Shown: positions 1 to 14,500, numbered from the stretch's first letter. The stretch is DNA of 64,000 bases from Whitmania pigra (GCA_021613335.1 JAJTWR010000242.1:702501-766500), one strand, 5' to 3'. The notes: generated from the sequence alone by a model not told the origin. Translations and numbers: made by a program.

Positions 1-16
1 TCCGGGTCTGAAATGG

Positions 17-1048
17 ATGATGGGAAATATGGATAAAATGATGCAAAGCTTTGAAGAAAAGATGGAAAAAGTAACTGAGGTTTTCTCCAACAAGGCCTCT
101 ACTAGCTACCAACCGGAGGAGACTCCATCAAGCACCATAAACATCATGCCAGCTGAGGCCTCAGCAGTGTACCCGATTGCCACACTGGTTTCGGTTGAGA
201 AGGAGACCGAGGAAATTGTAGATGGAAGAACTTTGGAAAGCGAAGTGTTTCTTCCATGGAGTGAGGAATCGGGAATGGAGCTGAGGGAAGAGCTGGGTGA
301 GGAGAACGGTGCTGAGGAGACCTTTGCTGAGGTGAGTGAAGCCAGTTTGGTAGTTGACGGGGACAGTCCAATAGTGGAGCTCCCAATAAATGTTGAGAAT
401 GAGGACAAAGGTGAGCTGAGGGAAAGTTTCGCAAACTCCAGAGAAGTCGCGCCAGTGCCCGATGAGCCAATTCCGTGCACGATTGCCTCGTTGGTATCGG
501 TTGTGGAGAGAACCGAAGAAATAATTGAAGGGGGGACTTTGGGAGAGACCAGAGTGGAGCCTCCTCGAGTTGAGGAATCAGTGGAGGAACTGGACCCGGA
601 AAACAGTGGCGATCGATTTGAGTTGGAGGTTTCCGAATTTGATTCAGCTGTAGATGTCGTGGAGGTTGGAGCTGCGGATGTCATTGTAACTGAGGGTGGA
701 GATGTTGGCGGTGAGGTACTCGGCGGTCGTGAGTATGTGGTTGATAAGGTTGGATCAATGTCTGAGGAGTTCATTTGTGGAGTTCTCAGCCAGGGCGGGC
801 TTTCTGACCTTCGGAAGTCGTCGGAGATACGAGGCGAGCATTTAGTGCTGTTGGCTGTTTTGCTGATCTTTTTCAGCAAGCGTTTTAGTAGAGATACGAG
901 AAGAGGAAGGGCTCGCATTGAAACAATGGTGATGCATGGGCACCATGTTAGAGATTGTGTCCCGAGAGTAAAAATGAAGGTGGCACACATTCGCCAACTG
1001 GCGAAGTACCACGGGGAGCAGCAGTCTGTTCGGGACGAACAGATTTAA
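17..1048 (+). mobile_element. 3'-terminal ORF of a probable Ty3/Gypsy-like LTR retrotransposon
   Basis: An open frame of 343 codons, open towards the window start, so probably the tail of a longer polyprotein. The last ~45 residues (RGRARIE...VAHIRQLAKYHGEQQ, then SVRDEQI and stop) resemble the basic tail of Gypsy integrases, where a His-x-x-x-Leu-x-x-Tyr-His pattern precedes the end of pol. The stop codon overlaps a purine run (AAGGAGGG, 1047-1054) directly followed by TG, as expected for a polypurine tract at a 3' LTR. The middle is acidic and Glu/Val-rich and contains an imperfect internal duplication (see findings). No protease, RT or RNase H lies in the window. The antisense ORFs here are shadows. 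An unrelated host gene remains possible. Confidence 0.45.
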
Positions 1049-1054
1049 GGAGGG

Positions 1055-1404
1055 TGTAATGTTGTAAACTTAGATTTTTGGAAATTAATTAAGTTTATAT
1101 TGCTAATATAATTAAATTTGTACTTAATTATATTTGGCATCTTTTCCGGGCACGTGGGATCTATTTTTGCTACAGAAAAGCATTCTCGATAATCACCTGA
1201 CAAACAACGAGAATCAAGTCAACTTAGAAGCCCAAATAACCATTTGCATCCTTAAGTACCTCAATTCCTTAAACGCTTAACTTCTATTATTCAGTTCCGT
1301 TAACTGAATACCTGCTCTAATAAACTTATTAGTTAACTTACTTATTTGCGGACCCCCGGGTTATTTCAATATTATTTTTAACCCAATATTATTCCTGTTG
1401 GACA
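1055..1404 (+). mobile_element. Putative 3' LTR (right boundary uncertain)
   Basis: It starts TGTAATGTTGTAAAC straight after the purine tract, which is a usual Gypsy LTR start. An AATAAA lies near 1319. A possible CA end is near 1404, but no second LTR and no target-site duplication are available to fix the boundary. Confidence 0.35.
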
Positions 1405-1411
1405 GTTAAAG

Positions 1412-1842
1412 TACCATGATCGACTCAAGGCTCTACTACTTAAATCGCTTGAACATTACCGTTTAATAGCTGACCTCTGCTTACTATAAGGAATCATCAA
1501 TAATTGAACATCAACTCATCTTAAAAACCACATTCATTTTGCAAACTACTCATCAACTAGAGGTCATCAATTTAAACTAAGGTCATATTTTTGCGCAATA
1601 GACAACACCAACTATTTTGTCACAAATCAAATAATTAACATCTGGAATAATCTACCTAATAGCATAGTCTCAGCTAGCACCTATAGTCGCTTCACCTACC
1701 TTTTCAATGAATATGACTTGTCTCCTTTTCTCGTCTATTACTGATTGAACCTCTCGTTTCTTTTCTCAATGTTTTGCTGTTTGATAGTGGTCAAGCAAGA
1801 GGCTTCGGTCCTCTATCCACTTAATAAAATAAAATAAATATT
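1412..1842 (+). mobile_element. LINE 3' fragment (reverse-transcriptase ORF tail, decayed)
   Basis: In shifting frames the sequence reads RLKALLLKSLEHYR, then TRGHQFKLRS, then IINIWNNLPNSIVSAST and a stop near 1742. This order (RLK..LxSLEYRR, RGHxxKL, NxWNxLPxxVVxA) is the standard C-terminal signature of non-LTR retrotransposon RT ORFs. At least one stop and one frameshift break it. An AT-rich 3' UTR follows, ending in an AATAAAATAAAATAAA-type tail at about 1823-1842. It is a 5'-truncated dead copy. Confidence 0.6.
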
Positions 1843-4800
1843 ACTTCTTTTGACATAGAGGACGACAAATTGAAGGCTTTTAAAAGCAATTCCACTCACA
1901 ACTGTTCGAGAGGTTGTCGGAGATCCTATCTTCATATATGATAATCAAAGTGGAGTAACTCATCTTTTCTCAATGCTCGCTTACCTTCTATAACTAACAC
2001 TGAAAATCGTTTATTTTACATAAATATACTAAATAATCTTCGTCATTCGCATCTTTTCAAACTTTCGAGTAATTTATTAATTATAAATTACAAATTCATT
2101 AATACTTCCATCTTGAAACGATAGCATCTGTTAATGCTGTAATTCGAAATATTACATTCGAAACTAAATTTTTCTTAACTCACCACTTGTACTTTCAAAA
2201 CCGTTGTTAAATATCATTTTTAATTTGGAACTCTATTAAACAAACAGTTTCATTTTTATCCAAAAGCACATCATCAAGTTGCATTACGTAATTAGTTCAT
2301 CTCGAGTGAAAGGGTAATTAAATCAAAGTAAAGGACTTTAGTTCGTTCATAATTATGCTAACAACTCTAATTCTAAGATTGTAGTGATTTTTTAAACAAT
2401 TGCATTCAGAGATTTATTACATTTTAATACTTGTCTAATTAGTGCATTAATTTATCGCTAAGTTAAAGATTAAAGTTCTTGTAATCTTATAAAAACTATT
2501 AAATAGCAATTAATTGGTTTTAAGATAAGTAACATATCAGTTGAGAAACAACCTTAAAAAGGTGCGGCAATCATCTTTATGAGGACTAATTAGCTTTTAT
2601 TCAAAACGAATGCGCATAGAAGCTTCCCTTCGATTATGATTGAGCTTTCTTTGATTGTGTCGGCTGTGACGATGCATATTTCTTTGCATTCGGCGAGGCT
2701 CGCAGCAATGGCGCAAGTATTTAAAAACTGGCTTCCCATGCAATCTTTTAAAATTTTGGCGAATTCAATTATGGATCTATTTTAAATGAATTGACCAGAC
2801 GTTCTTGTTATTTCTGACAAATGCGTTGGTGGAATACATTGCCTCTAAAGGACTTAATAAAGCGTTGCATTCTGGCAGTTGTTGTTGACTAAAGTAAAGT
2901 TCAGAACTTTATCTAAATCATAGCATTTTGTAAAAGGTTTAGTCTTCTGATTATAAAAAAAAGCATTCTGAAGCAATGCTAACTGTCGATGCTAGCCATC
3001 CCATTGGACTCCTTGGACTTCACTTGCTATAGTTAGTATTGTTTCTGTTTAAATTATATGTACAATAGTATTTTATGATATTTACCATTACGCAGTTTAA
3101 TCAAGTAAATTTTGCTCACTCGAAATATTATGCAATACTTGGTTAATATAAAGGAGTCTCTAAAGTTTAAGTATGGTATCCTCATAAGAACTGAGTTGGA
3201 TTATGAGTTGATTATGGAAGGTGAAATTCATATTGAAAATCTAAATCTTGAGTTTATTTTTGCATAAACTTGTGTTATAACAAGTTTATTAATAATTTCT
3301 AATATTTTGGATCATTAAAAATTTCTGTTATTGTAGATCAAATGAAATTCACCTCATGTTGGAGTCATGAGAGCATCTCATGGCTAATTTTTAAACAAAT
3401 TTTTTTTATCTGGCAAATCAGCTAGGCTTACAATTTGAATTTGAATGCTTTTGTTTTCACTAATTTTCAGCAGAGGGCTAAAAATAAATAATCTAAAAGT
3501 AGTTTTGCCTTAAAACTTTAAAAACCTAAATTTAATAAACTCTCAACAATTATTTTTGCTTCAGCTGCAACACATTAAAACTATTTATTTTGAGATGCAA
3601 GTTATTTCTTAACAACTTCCTGTTGATCTATTCATATCATCCATTCATTCACTCAACCATCCTTCCCACTCTGTCATCTTATCTCAACTTACATGCTTAA
3701 TGTGCCTTCCCTTCCTAAACTTTGTTGTCCTATTTATAGCATCACTTTGAACGTCATCTGATTTCAATTTTTAAATATTTTCTGATTTTCAATGTCAATA
3801 TCAAATAAATGTAACTGAAGCAATAGTAAGCATATATTCTTATACTATTATGCTTATGAATGTGAGAATGTGTCACCATGTAGTATAACAAATTTAGATG
3901 AGAGTTAAATGTGATTTGATAGAAAGTGTGGCTCTCAGGATAAGTTTTATTTCATAATTTCTATATAATTTATTGTACCTACAATCCCAGCTTTCCAAAA
4001 TTTATTTTGAATTTTTCTTCTTAAATACTTACATTACAAAGTCAATCTAAGCAGCAAACTGGCATTCTTATTGAAAATGATTCACTATCATTCTTGTTAT
4101 AATTATAATTAATATCTTTAATGTTATCGTTTACACGATAACTTCATAAACTGTTTTCTTAAGCACAAGGGTTGAAGTGGAGGTATGGGAATTCATCTAA
4201 TATATGCAGTATTCGTTATACATCACATTTATTGAATGTTGTAATCATTGTATGTTGTATTTATTATATGTTTTATTTACTGTATGTTGTATTTATTGTA
4301 TATTGTATTTATTATATGTTGTATTTATTTTATGTTGTATTTATTGTATGTCCTGCTTGCAGAAAGACTTGCATTAGATGAGACAATTAGTGGATTGTAT
4401 GTGGATGATATGTGGCTGTCATTTTGTTTGATTTATTCAGTTCAGCTGAAGTTTATAAATAAGTTTATTTTAGAGATTCATTTGCAATAAGAGATTGCAT
4501 GGAGGTAAATTTTTAAAAATATTAATCTTTCCTCTGGTTGGAAAACTACGTTTCTAATTTGAGGTTTTATTATTTTGTTTGATAAACATTACCTTTATGA
4601 TCCTAATCTGGCAATATTTTGCAACTAAAAATATTTCTTCAGCTTAAAACAAGTTTTAGTTTTTTAACTCAAGATAAATGAAGAGATCTTTTTGGATTGA
4701 CAGAATATTTTCAGATGTTAAAAATAAGGAGTGGTGATGTGGCTTGAGGTTCTGATGGTAAATCATTTATTATTTTGTTCATTGTTATTATTATTATTGT

Positions 4801-5507
4801 TATTATTAATATTATTGTTATCATCATCATCAACATCATCATTATACAAATTATTCGTTTGTCTCATGAAATCCTAACAATCACCATCACCATCATCACA
4901 ACCATCAGATAATATCAGGCAGACCACTTAATAGCAACAATGACTAACACAAACGATGATGATGATGATGAAGATGATGGTGATGATGACGATGACAATG
5001 ATGACTAACATCCAATCACAAGCAATTACAGAAGCAATGAAAAATGCTAAAATTTAGGTTTCCAAATATGTTTAAATATTTTACATTCATGCACAATTTA
5101 CATGATCACCATCATCATCATCATTATCATTACTATTATTATCATTATCTGTATTATTATTAAAATCATTCAATGTTTGAGGTTTAAGAAAGAAACCGAT
5201 TTTTTTCTGGATGAAGCGTGTTTCAATTTTTGGTTTTCAAGTTGTCATTGTTGTTGTTGTCAATGATGATGATCTTTTCTGATTTTGTGGTTTTGTTTCT
5301 AGAAGACATTTGCAATGTCTACTTAATCACCATTACTAACAATCATTTGTATATTTATTACATATTGATAATGTCACCAGATTATTATATGTATATGGAG
5401 ATTAAATACCTAAGTTTGTTAATTTAATTTATTATATTTATTGATATTAAAATCATTCATGTTAATTATTTATTTTAAAATCATGTGAACCACATAACAT
5501 CTTGTAG
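1843..5507. other. Gene-poor stretch upstream of the FRMD4 start
   Basis: No convincing exon was found. About 2560-2720 is less AT-rich than its surroundings and could be a 5' UTR exon or promoter region of FRMD4, but I see no diagnostic motif. A TTTA/TTGTA-rich run lies at 4245-4350. ATC/GAT and TTA microsatellites fill 4775-5165, with a dispersed repeat copy embedded at 4846-4954. Confidence 0.5.
4846..4954 (+). repeat. Copy 1 of a microsatellite-bearing dispersed repeat
   Basis: A unique arm (ACAAATTATTCGTTTGTCTC...AATCCTAACAA) is followed by a short ATC-type microsatellite and a second unique arm (CAGATAATATCA...GACCACTTAATAGCAACAATG...AACACAAAC). GAT repeats border it. Both unique arms recur in reverse complement at 26828-27014. 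Confidence 0.8.
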
Positions 5508-8500
5508 ATGTCTGAAGGAAGGTTGGCAGATGTGGTGTTGCTGGATGACCAACACCTTGAAGTACTTGTTCAGGTGATGATGATGATGATGATGTTGATG
5601 TTGATGATGGTGATTAATCTCAGTTCTTGTTATCATTATATTATTGTTTCGAAGATGCTTCCTTTCTCCATTATTAACTTGCGTTATAGTAGTGGTTCCC
5701 AAACTTATTTTGCCCAGCACCCCTTTCTAAGGAAAATGTTCACCAGTTCCATCCCTGGGAAACAGAGATGTCACTGGGGGTGATGGTAAGTTTGAGCAGG
5801 GGTTCAAGGGTTTTGCACCTTCACGGAAAAAACTGACATCGGTGTTTCTATAGGAAATGCTTTTGAGTAATTGGATCAGTTTTAGTAATATAATAATTAA
5901 GAAATCAAATTTTGAAACTATTTGTTACAAAATGTATGAATTGAACACATTCTAAAACCAAGGTTTCATTTCCTGGCAAAGAAGAATCATCCAATTGTAA
6001 AAAGAACTTCATTGTTTTTATAAATCACACAGGATACTTTCATGTTCTTGGCTTCTTTTGTGTGTGGGCAATGCTAGAACACTTTATTTATAAGTCAATA
6101 ATGAGGAAGATGCAAAATGTGAGTCACTGTGGAGAATGGCACAGATAACAAAGCATTGTTTTCACTATAATTAAATGATTTAAAAACAAACTTTAAACCT
6201 TCTCATCAACCCAGGGCATTGCACACTTTGGGAACCACTCCACTACTGAAATATAGTATTAGTTGAAACTTATAAATGGATATTCACCTGGTTATGTTTA
6301 TAATAATAAAAGTGAGCCTTTATTTTCTAGAGTAAGCTGTACGTGCATGAACTGATTGGCATGGTGGCTTCACACTGCAACCTCAGAAGGGAGAAACATT
6401 ACTTCGGTCTTTCATTCAGAGATGAGACGTGAGAACATTTTATTGATTCCAGTTGCTATTCCAATTGCATTCCATTTATATTCCATTTCTATTTCAATTG
6501 CCAGGGGTCATTATCAGTGGTTGCAACTGGACAAACACATACTCGACCATGAATTCCCCAAGAAATCAGGAACAATCACTCTTTACTTTCAAGTCAAGTC
6601 AGTTCTTACTTGCTTGTTTTATTTCATGAGCATTAATTCCTAATAGCTATGTGTGTACTCCAAATCATTAATTGGTGAGAGGTATGCAAATGTCTTTCTT
6701 TTAAGAAATGTCATTCACATACAGATTTTCTCAAAGCTTTTTTTTCAAACCAGTCTTATTCAAACTAAATCTACTAGTTGTTTGCATGTTGCTTGTGAGT
6801 TTAGAGTATTTTTAATTGAATAAATTGTGTAGGTTAGCTGAATGGGTTACGTGCCTGCATGTGGCAGTAATGGCAGCAGTCGTAATGTGTTCGAAGCCCA
6901 GCCTGCACTGCCACAAGTGCCCTTTGGAAGGAGCACTACATAGGTGGTTACAAGAAGCACATTTGACGCATATGGCACTATATAAATGAAGTTACAATTA
7001 CAATAAATCATTTAATTTATATCCAGTATGATCTGGAGTTTCCGATGCATATTATATTTATCATTATATTTATCTATTATATTTATCTTTGTTACGTCTC
7101 GTGATTGGAGGTTTCGAGTTTTATATTTTTTTTTGTCAGATTGAGTATTCTTGTTTGTATATTTTCATGTTTTTGTGTTTTGTTTGAGCTGATGTAATGC
7201 GATATGCTGAAGCTGAATACTTTCACTCTTGATTGTTATGCTGGTTGCCACAGGATGATGAATGTTGAATTAATTTGGTTAATTATAATTTATTGTTGTT
7301 TAATTCAATTAAACCCATCTCTCATATTGACCTCCTACCTCCTTCCCTGCAAAGTGTGAATTGATTCATTAAATTGACTGCAATAAAAGGGGCAGCTGTT
7401 ATTAATTTCAGAGCAAAAATGTCTCACCTAATGATTTGTCACAGAATGGATGATTCATCTTTTTGAAAAAATATATTCTTTATGTCTGTGAAAGATTTCA
7501 CAAATTATTTTTAATTTAAAATTCGAAGCCTGGAGTGAATGTATGCCTGGAGAAATGTTAATTTAGTGGATGGTTAAGCCCCTCCCACATTCCAATTCCT
7601 GCTGTTATAAGCCCAGATGAAAGCGCTGTTGATTGGAAAGCATGTTGGATGTTTGAGATGATTCATGGAGGAGCAATGCTGAAGACCATTCATATGTTTT
7701 CAGTCATCCACAATGCTGTCAATTGGTATTGTTCTAGAAGTTAGATGGTGAACCTCGTTGACTCATAATATTATTTTATATAAGTTTATTATTGTTATTA
7801 TTTTATTATTATTAATAGTATAATTATATTATTGTTCATATATTATTATTATTATTATTATTAATTAGTAATAAAAAATATAGTAATATTATTTTACTTT
7901 TTGTAGTTGAATACCAATTAGTGTTTTTATATTATTTTTAAACTCTCATTGTGACGACATTTCTCATTTCCTTTTATATTTGGTTGAGTGATCTTTCTCG
8001 AGATGTACAAAGATGTACCAGTGCAAAGGCACTCAAGTCACATTGAAATCTCCATTTGTACTCAAATAGTTTAAGTGAAGTTGAAGCATATAAGTTGAGG
8101 TCGGTTTTGATTATCAACAAATATTTTTTGTTGGATGAGTCTTTTATTTTAATCAATAAAATATTTTCAATCCAAATCATCTTCTAGAAATGGCTTAGAA
8201 ATACTCTTGAATTTCTGGGTTATTTATGGATGTCGTTTGACACTCATGATTTAAGGCAGTATTGTTTTTAACTTTTACTGAATTCGATGCCATTAAGCTC
8301 CTCCAACAAATACCTGGCACATTACAACTTATGCTGTAACACCATAACCTAGGATGGTGCGTTTATTTAATCCAAATAATTGGATCATGATCGGTGTACT
8401 CACTTGAAGTGGATAATAATGATGAACGAGTCTAGCTTACCTGGATTGTTGTGCAACGTAATGATGGGGATAATGTTTTGTTTATTTCTGTTGTGCTAAT

Positions 8501-11500
8501 GGATGGCTCCATCTTGTTGAGTTTGTGAAACAACTTTCTGCTTAGAACTTATGGGACCATGCTGAGAAATTGTTGGGAAAGAATTATGTAGAAGCAGCAA
8601 GTCCATTGTTGAGCATTCTTGTTCAACGTCTGTATAATTGCTAACTTCTGTTGTGCTATCATCAACTCTTCATTATTATCGACATCAGTGCTCAGGCATC
8701 AGAAGCTTGCTGTGGAAAAATAATGAGTAAATGTGAGCGAGTTGAAAAGTGTTTTAATTTTAAATTTCTGTGTTTAGTTGTTCTGTGGAAATGTTTGGTT
8801 TTCTAGTGAAATATTCAATAAATCATTCTCCACAACTTTGAGCTCTTTCATTGTTCACTGAATTCTTCTGTTCCTTTCATACAGTTCCGCTTACCTACTA
8901 AATCACTTGACCACAAACAACTGAAATGTAAATTATTGGTTAAAATAATTGCATGGCTTTGCTGATGTTACCATCGGAAACCCCAGAACATGTGATGTAT
9001 TTAGGTTATTCAGATGAATGAATTCAATGAATTGTGTTGTGGTGCCCTGCAATTTCTTGGCATCTACAGTTTGTCTGCAGAAACATTTCTTTTATCAGCA
9101 CAACCTAAATTTGTATCGACCTTTGAAGGTTGAATAGAAGTCAAAGCATTGTTTTTGTTTTGCTTTTAAGAAGAGCATATATTTCATCATAATGGATGAT
9201 TTGATAAGTTAAAACGTACAAATTACCTTTAATTTTAAATTTGCAGGTTCTACGTTGAAAGTATTTTGTTGCTTATGGAGAGGAGCACAGTTATTCTTTT
9301 TTATATGCAATCAAAACAACTCCTTTGCAAGGTTTCTTTTCTGGTTATTTTAATTTTAATTGCTATGATTGTACATTAAATTTATGAATTTAAATATTTA
9401 TCAACAAGTTAAAGCCATTAATTGATAACTTTAATTATGTAATTCTAACTTCACTCAATGTTTAAATGTTTAAGGAGGCCAACCATAAGCCACTCTAACT
9501 CAAAATGTTATTATTAGGATCTTATTTCTCATTGGATAATTTATTTAGATGTGCTGAAGTTGAAATATTTGATTTTATATTTATGTGAGCTATTTTAAGA
9601 CTGAGTTAGAATTGAGTTGTGGATGTTCAGGAAGCATGTTGTTGTTGATGTTAAAAGCTTATTCAGTTCTAAGTTGTTTGTACAAATGTATTTAATTATT
9701 GCTGTACCTGGTTGCTTTATTATAGGGTTTGATAGAAACTGACTGTGAAACCATTTTTGAGTTGTCAGCCTACATATTACAAATCAGCCATGGAGATTAT
9801 CAGGAGTTAGTAACTTCTATCAATCTCTTGTTTCATTGTAGATATGGCATTAGGTAACTCAATGAATTGAGTTTTTTTTGTAAATTATAGCCAGGGTCTT
9901 ATTAGAACATTTATTTTTATTTATTTTATTTCATAAAATTTTATTTGAAATAATTTTCTGCTGAGTTTTATTAAGATTCTATTTCATTGCAGCGACACCA
10001 TCAGTAGAAACAATCTGAAGAATTTTCAGCTTCCAAGAAAAATTCTTGAAGAGAATCCTTCCATATCCTTTTGGTAAACAATGTTTGCAAATGTTTTCAT
10101 AGCCTCATCATTCTCATTAAATTGCACATCCCTGAAGACAATGGGACTTGATTGATTTAAACATGTGCTTCTTATCATCATCTCTTCCTGATACTGATGA
10201 TCAGTCATTTTACAATCATTTGAATGTAATTGAAACTGCTCAATGTAGCTTGTAAACTTACTCATCCTGCTTGGCCTTAATTTATGTATTTCTTGAAAAT
10301 TTCTCAAGCTTCATCATGCACTTGGGTTTAGTGTTGCACTTAATTGTAACAAGTTCTCATTAAACTTAATGAAATATCGCCTATAATTTATCACTCAACT
10401 TCTTACGCATGGCCTTGTATTTTCAAGTATCTGATGGCAGAATAATTCAATAATTCATCGGGATGTGACCATCCATCTTTCAATCCTGAATTTTTAAACC
10501 TTTATCAGCTGCTTTCGAAGGCTAAAAATGATTAAATTTTGTTAGAACTGATTATTAATTCATGCCTATGGATTCATAACTTCATAACTACTTATTCTTT
10601 CCTTTTTTGTGAAGTAAATTTTTTAAATGATGTTTTGTCCTACTTTGCGCATATGAATTACAATTATTCATGGATGAATTTTTTGTCTCAGTTTAATGTG
10701 GACCATTGCTACTTTTAAAATGCTCTTGATCTATTACAAATTACATTATTATTCATGTTTAACGATTTATAATCTAGTAATTATCAAGTGATTATTTTGT
10801 TTTTGTAATCAAGCAATTTTTTTTATTTTGTAGTGAAGATCGAATAATTAGCTTCTACAAGCGACTTTGTGGACTCACATCTGGCTCTGCTATAATAAAG
10901 TATTTGAATGAAGTTTTTTCCAGTCATTTGATATTTAATTAATATTTATATTCATTATTTAGTTTAGATATTTGCCTTTGCATTTGAAGAACACCAATTA
11001 ATTATAGTCAATGATTATTATTCCAGCTACATGAGCATCGTTGAAAGTCTACCAACTTATGGCATCCATTACTATGGAGTGAAGGTTTTCATAATGATTG
11101 CATATTTAGAAATAAATATATTTCAATGCATTGATGTTAATTGCTTATGAACCAATTTATAAAAATAAATAAAACAAGAATTGTTTCAATAGAATTATTT
11201 GTGAATGAATCAATAGATTAGTTGTGAATCTTGTCCAAGCAATAACTTTTTTATCAGGTAAGACTATTTTGCACAACAACCTTTAACTTATGTCTGTCAG
11301 AGAATAACCAGCTTTAATTGCTATCAGCTTTCTTAATCTTTGTTTTTGCTGCAACAAGCAATCCTCACCAATATTATCTTTGTTCTTGAGATGTAGCTGA
11401 TCTTAGAATTTATGTTACATTTTGAGGCCTCACTCAGCATTCAACTACAAGCAGCCTTGATTATCACTTGAACTAATAAACATATCAACTGTAGTCATAA

Positions 11501-14500
11501 TCCACTGAGTATGACCTCATCAATTCAATTTCAAATTCATAAGTATAAAGATTGCATAATAAAGGAAATATTTTGAACAATACATGTTGTTCTCTTTAGA
11601 AATGAAATTCCATTAATGCTAATATTGAGAAGTCACATGTCTGATGGATGGCCATTTATCTCTCTAATAGTTTTCATTTTCTCCTAACTTTCCTTATCAC
11701 CTAAGGATTTGCAGAACAAAGGAGTTCTGGGTTCTTTGTTTCAAAGCAATGTTTCAAGGGTTTCATGAGTTCTGCTGGATTGATTCACATTTTAATGATG
11801 CAATTGAATTGTTTATTACCTTATCACATGCTTCATTTGCCATTTAGATCATTAGAATTTCTCCTGCAGTTTGCTTTCCTCTCACCTATAATTATATTAC
11901 CTTAAGTCTTTTTAACCTGCTGATGTCTTGAATGATTTTATTGATCTCTGCAATCTAATACAGCAGGCCCTGCTATTGGTATGCAACTCTTGTAAGAATC
12001 TTGTGTTTTGTCCAGTTATGTTGATGGAAACATTACTGCTTATATTTGCTCAATGATTCAAATATTTTATGCTTCTATCAAAACTTAATTATATTTCCAA
12101 AAGTTTGCACAGTATGAATGAAATTGCTTGGAAAATCACTTTGATGTTGTTCAGAGGCATTTCAAGCATTAGACATTAAGGATGGTGTAAAGTATATAAA
12201 GTAATATCTTACCTTTTTAGGAAATGTTATCACAGAGGTCATTTGCAATGCAGGCAGAACATTCAGTTGTAAATAAAGATGGCTTTAGGAAAATGTCTTA
12301 GAGTAAGGATAAATAAATGTTTTGAAGAAGCTACATGTGTCACTATCTGAAATTTTGATGAAAGTTAAACATTCCAGAGATGTCAGACTGTGTTTGGAAG
12401 TTTCATAAAATGTGGACTAATTACGGGGACCTGAAAACTGATAATCATCAGGAGAGAATCCTCGTCCACGAAGCTTCCAAAGAGAAGCGCTTTTCAGTAG
12501 AACTTTAAAACAAGCTGGATTGGTATCTGGGTCCAACTACAACATGCTTATACATTTGGAGAAGAGAATTTTTTAATTTCTTTACAAGCCTTTGACTGAA
12601 AATCCGTTTTAACTGGCTAAGGGTGAATTGGAGATGAACTGAAGTTTCTTTATTTTCTTTAATGAAAAAAAAAAATTTAATAATGCTCCATATGATCCTG
12701 GCATTATCTAACAGGATTTCCAAATTCATTATTGAAATGAAAATTTGGAGATGATCAACCACTGTTTGGTCTGCCATTTCATTCTAATAATAATTAATAA
12801 AAATAATAATAATAATCATCATCATCATCATAATAATAATACTACTAATAATAATAATAATAATTATTAATTCATAAAGCGCCTTGTGTCTTCGCTGTCC
12901 CATGACGTCCTGAAGAGGTGGGTCTTCAGGTGGCGTTTGAAGAGCTCCAGGGATGGCTGGGCTCTGACGGTGGAAGGGAGTCTGTTTCAGACAGCTGGAG
13001 AGGCGTACGAGAAGCCTCTGTTTGGGAGGGATGATTTATGTACCGGTTGAAGTTGAGTGGCTGGCGATGAACGAAGACCAGGTGTTTGGCGGTGATCTAG
13101 TAGGTGATGGAGATAAGGTGGGGTGGATGTTGCTAAAGTGTGAAATGTCATGAGGGCAATTTTGAAAGTGATACGACTATGGATAGGCAACCAGTACGAT
13201 TTCTTCAGACAGTCCATGCTACTGAGGGTGGAGTTGAAGAGGACGAGCTTGGCAAGCTTGTTTTGGATGCATTGCAAAGATTGAATTAAAGAAGCAGATG
13301 TGCCATAAAGAAGAGAGTTACAATAGTCTAAGTGAGAGAGAACAAGGCAGCGTGCAAGGGGGGAAGTTATATCATCGGAAAGTAGAGGACGGATGTACCG
13401 AGGAGCTTGAGGGTAGTAGAGGAAGGAAGGAGGGTGCCAGCGATGCTTATAAAAAGAGGAGGCGACAGATTTTTTTGAGGCGAGTGGGTGTGCCAATAAA
13501 CATAATTTCAGATTTCTGAGGATTCAGTTGGAAAAAGTTAACGAGATGCCAATCATTGATGGCATCCGTGCACTTCCTCAAATTCTCGAGTTGATCTGAG
13601 ATGTTATGGCTGGAAAGAATAGATCAAGTACTTGTGCCATCGGTGTATTGATGGAAGGATATGTTGAAGTTAAGAATAATGTTAGATAAAGGTGAAGTAT
13701 AGGTTGTGAAAAGCAAAGGTCCCAAGACAGAGCCTTGAGGAACACTGGCAAGTAGTTCAACTGGAGGGGAGGAGTGATCGCCTAGTTTTACATATTGGGT
13801 TCTGTTGGAAAGGTAAGATTGTAGCCAGGAGAGTGCAAGGCCATCGATTCCAAAGTCAGACTGAAGTCTCTCCAACAATATCTGGTGGTTTATGGTATCA
13901 AAGGCAGCCGAGAGGTCGAGTCCGACCATCACAGCGCAATTGCCCTTGCCGCAGATGTCGGTGAGATTGTTGAAGATGCGTAAAAGGGCTATTTCTGTAG
14001 AGAAACCAGGTCTGTAGGTAGATTGGAGAGAAGAGAAGTTAGAGGATGCTGTGATATGAGGTCGAATTCTGGAGAGAATGAGTCTTTCCAGCAGTTTTGA
14101 CATGGTAAAAAGGTTTGAAATGGGTCTAATTGGTAGGCAAGCTTGGATCGAGGCTTGGCTTTTTTAGAAGGGGAAGGACCTGGGCCCTCTTGAATATGGA
14201 CGGAAAAGTGCCAGTACTGAAAGAAAGGTTTGCTAGTTTAGAGAGGATTGGGGATAGAATTAGAGCGAATTTCTTGAGAAGAGGAGTAGGTAAAGTATCG
14301 AGAGGAGATGACTTGTTGGGCAGTGAGTGAATAAGCTTGAGAACCTCTTCCTAAGACACAGGTTTTAGGACTAAGATTGTGGTGCCTGAGAATTGCCTGG
14401 CTGGAAAAGATTGATTGATTCGTGGATTTTGGTAATCTTCAAGATGAAAAAAGAGTTAAAAGAATTTACCAAGTTTGATTTGCCAGAGATGGAAAGCTGA

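Noticed and set aside
106..990. Long antisense ORF opposite the LTR-element ORF
   Set aside because: Ser/Thr-rich mirror of the Glu/Val-rich sense frame; no domain, and the sense frame is followed by a polypurine tract and LTR-like start.
4172..4490. Two overlapping hydrophobic ORFs
   Set aside because: Produced by a TTTATTGTATGTTGTA-type repeat run; no splice or family support.
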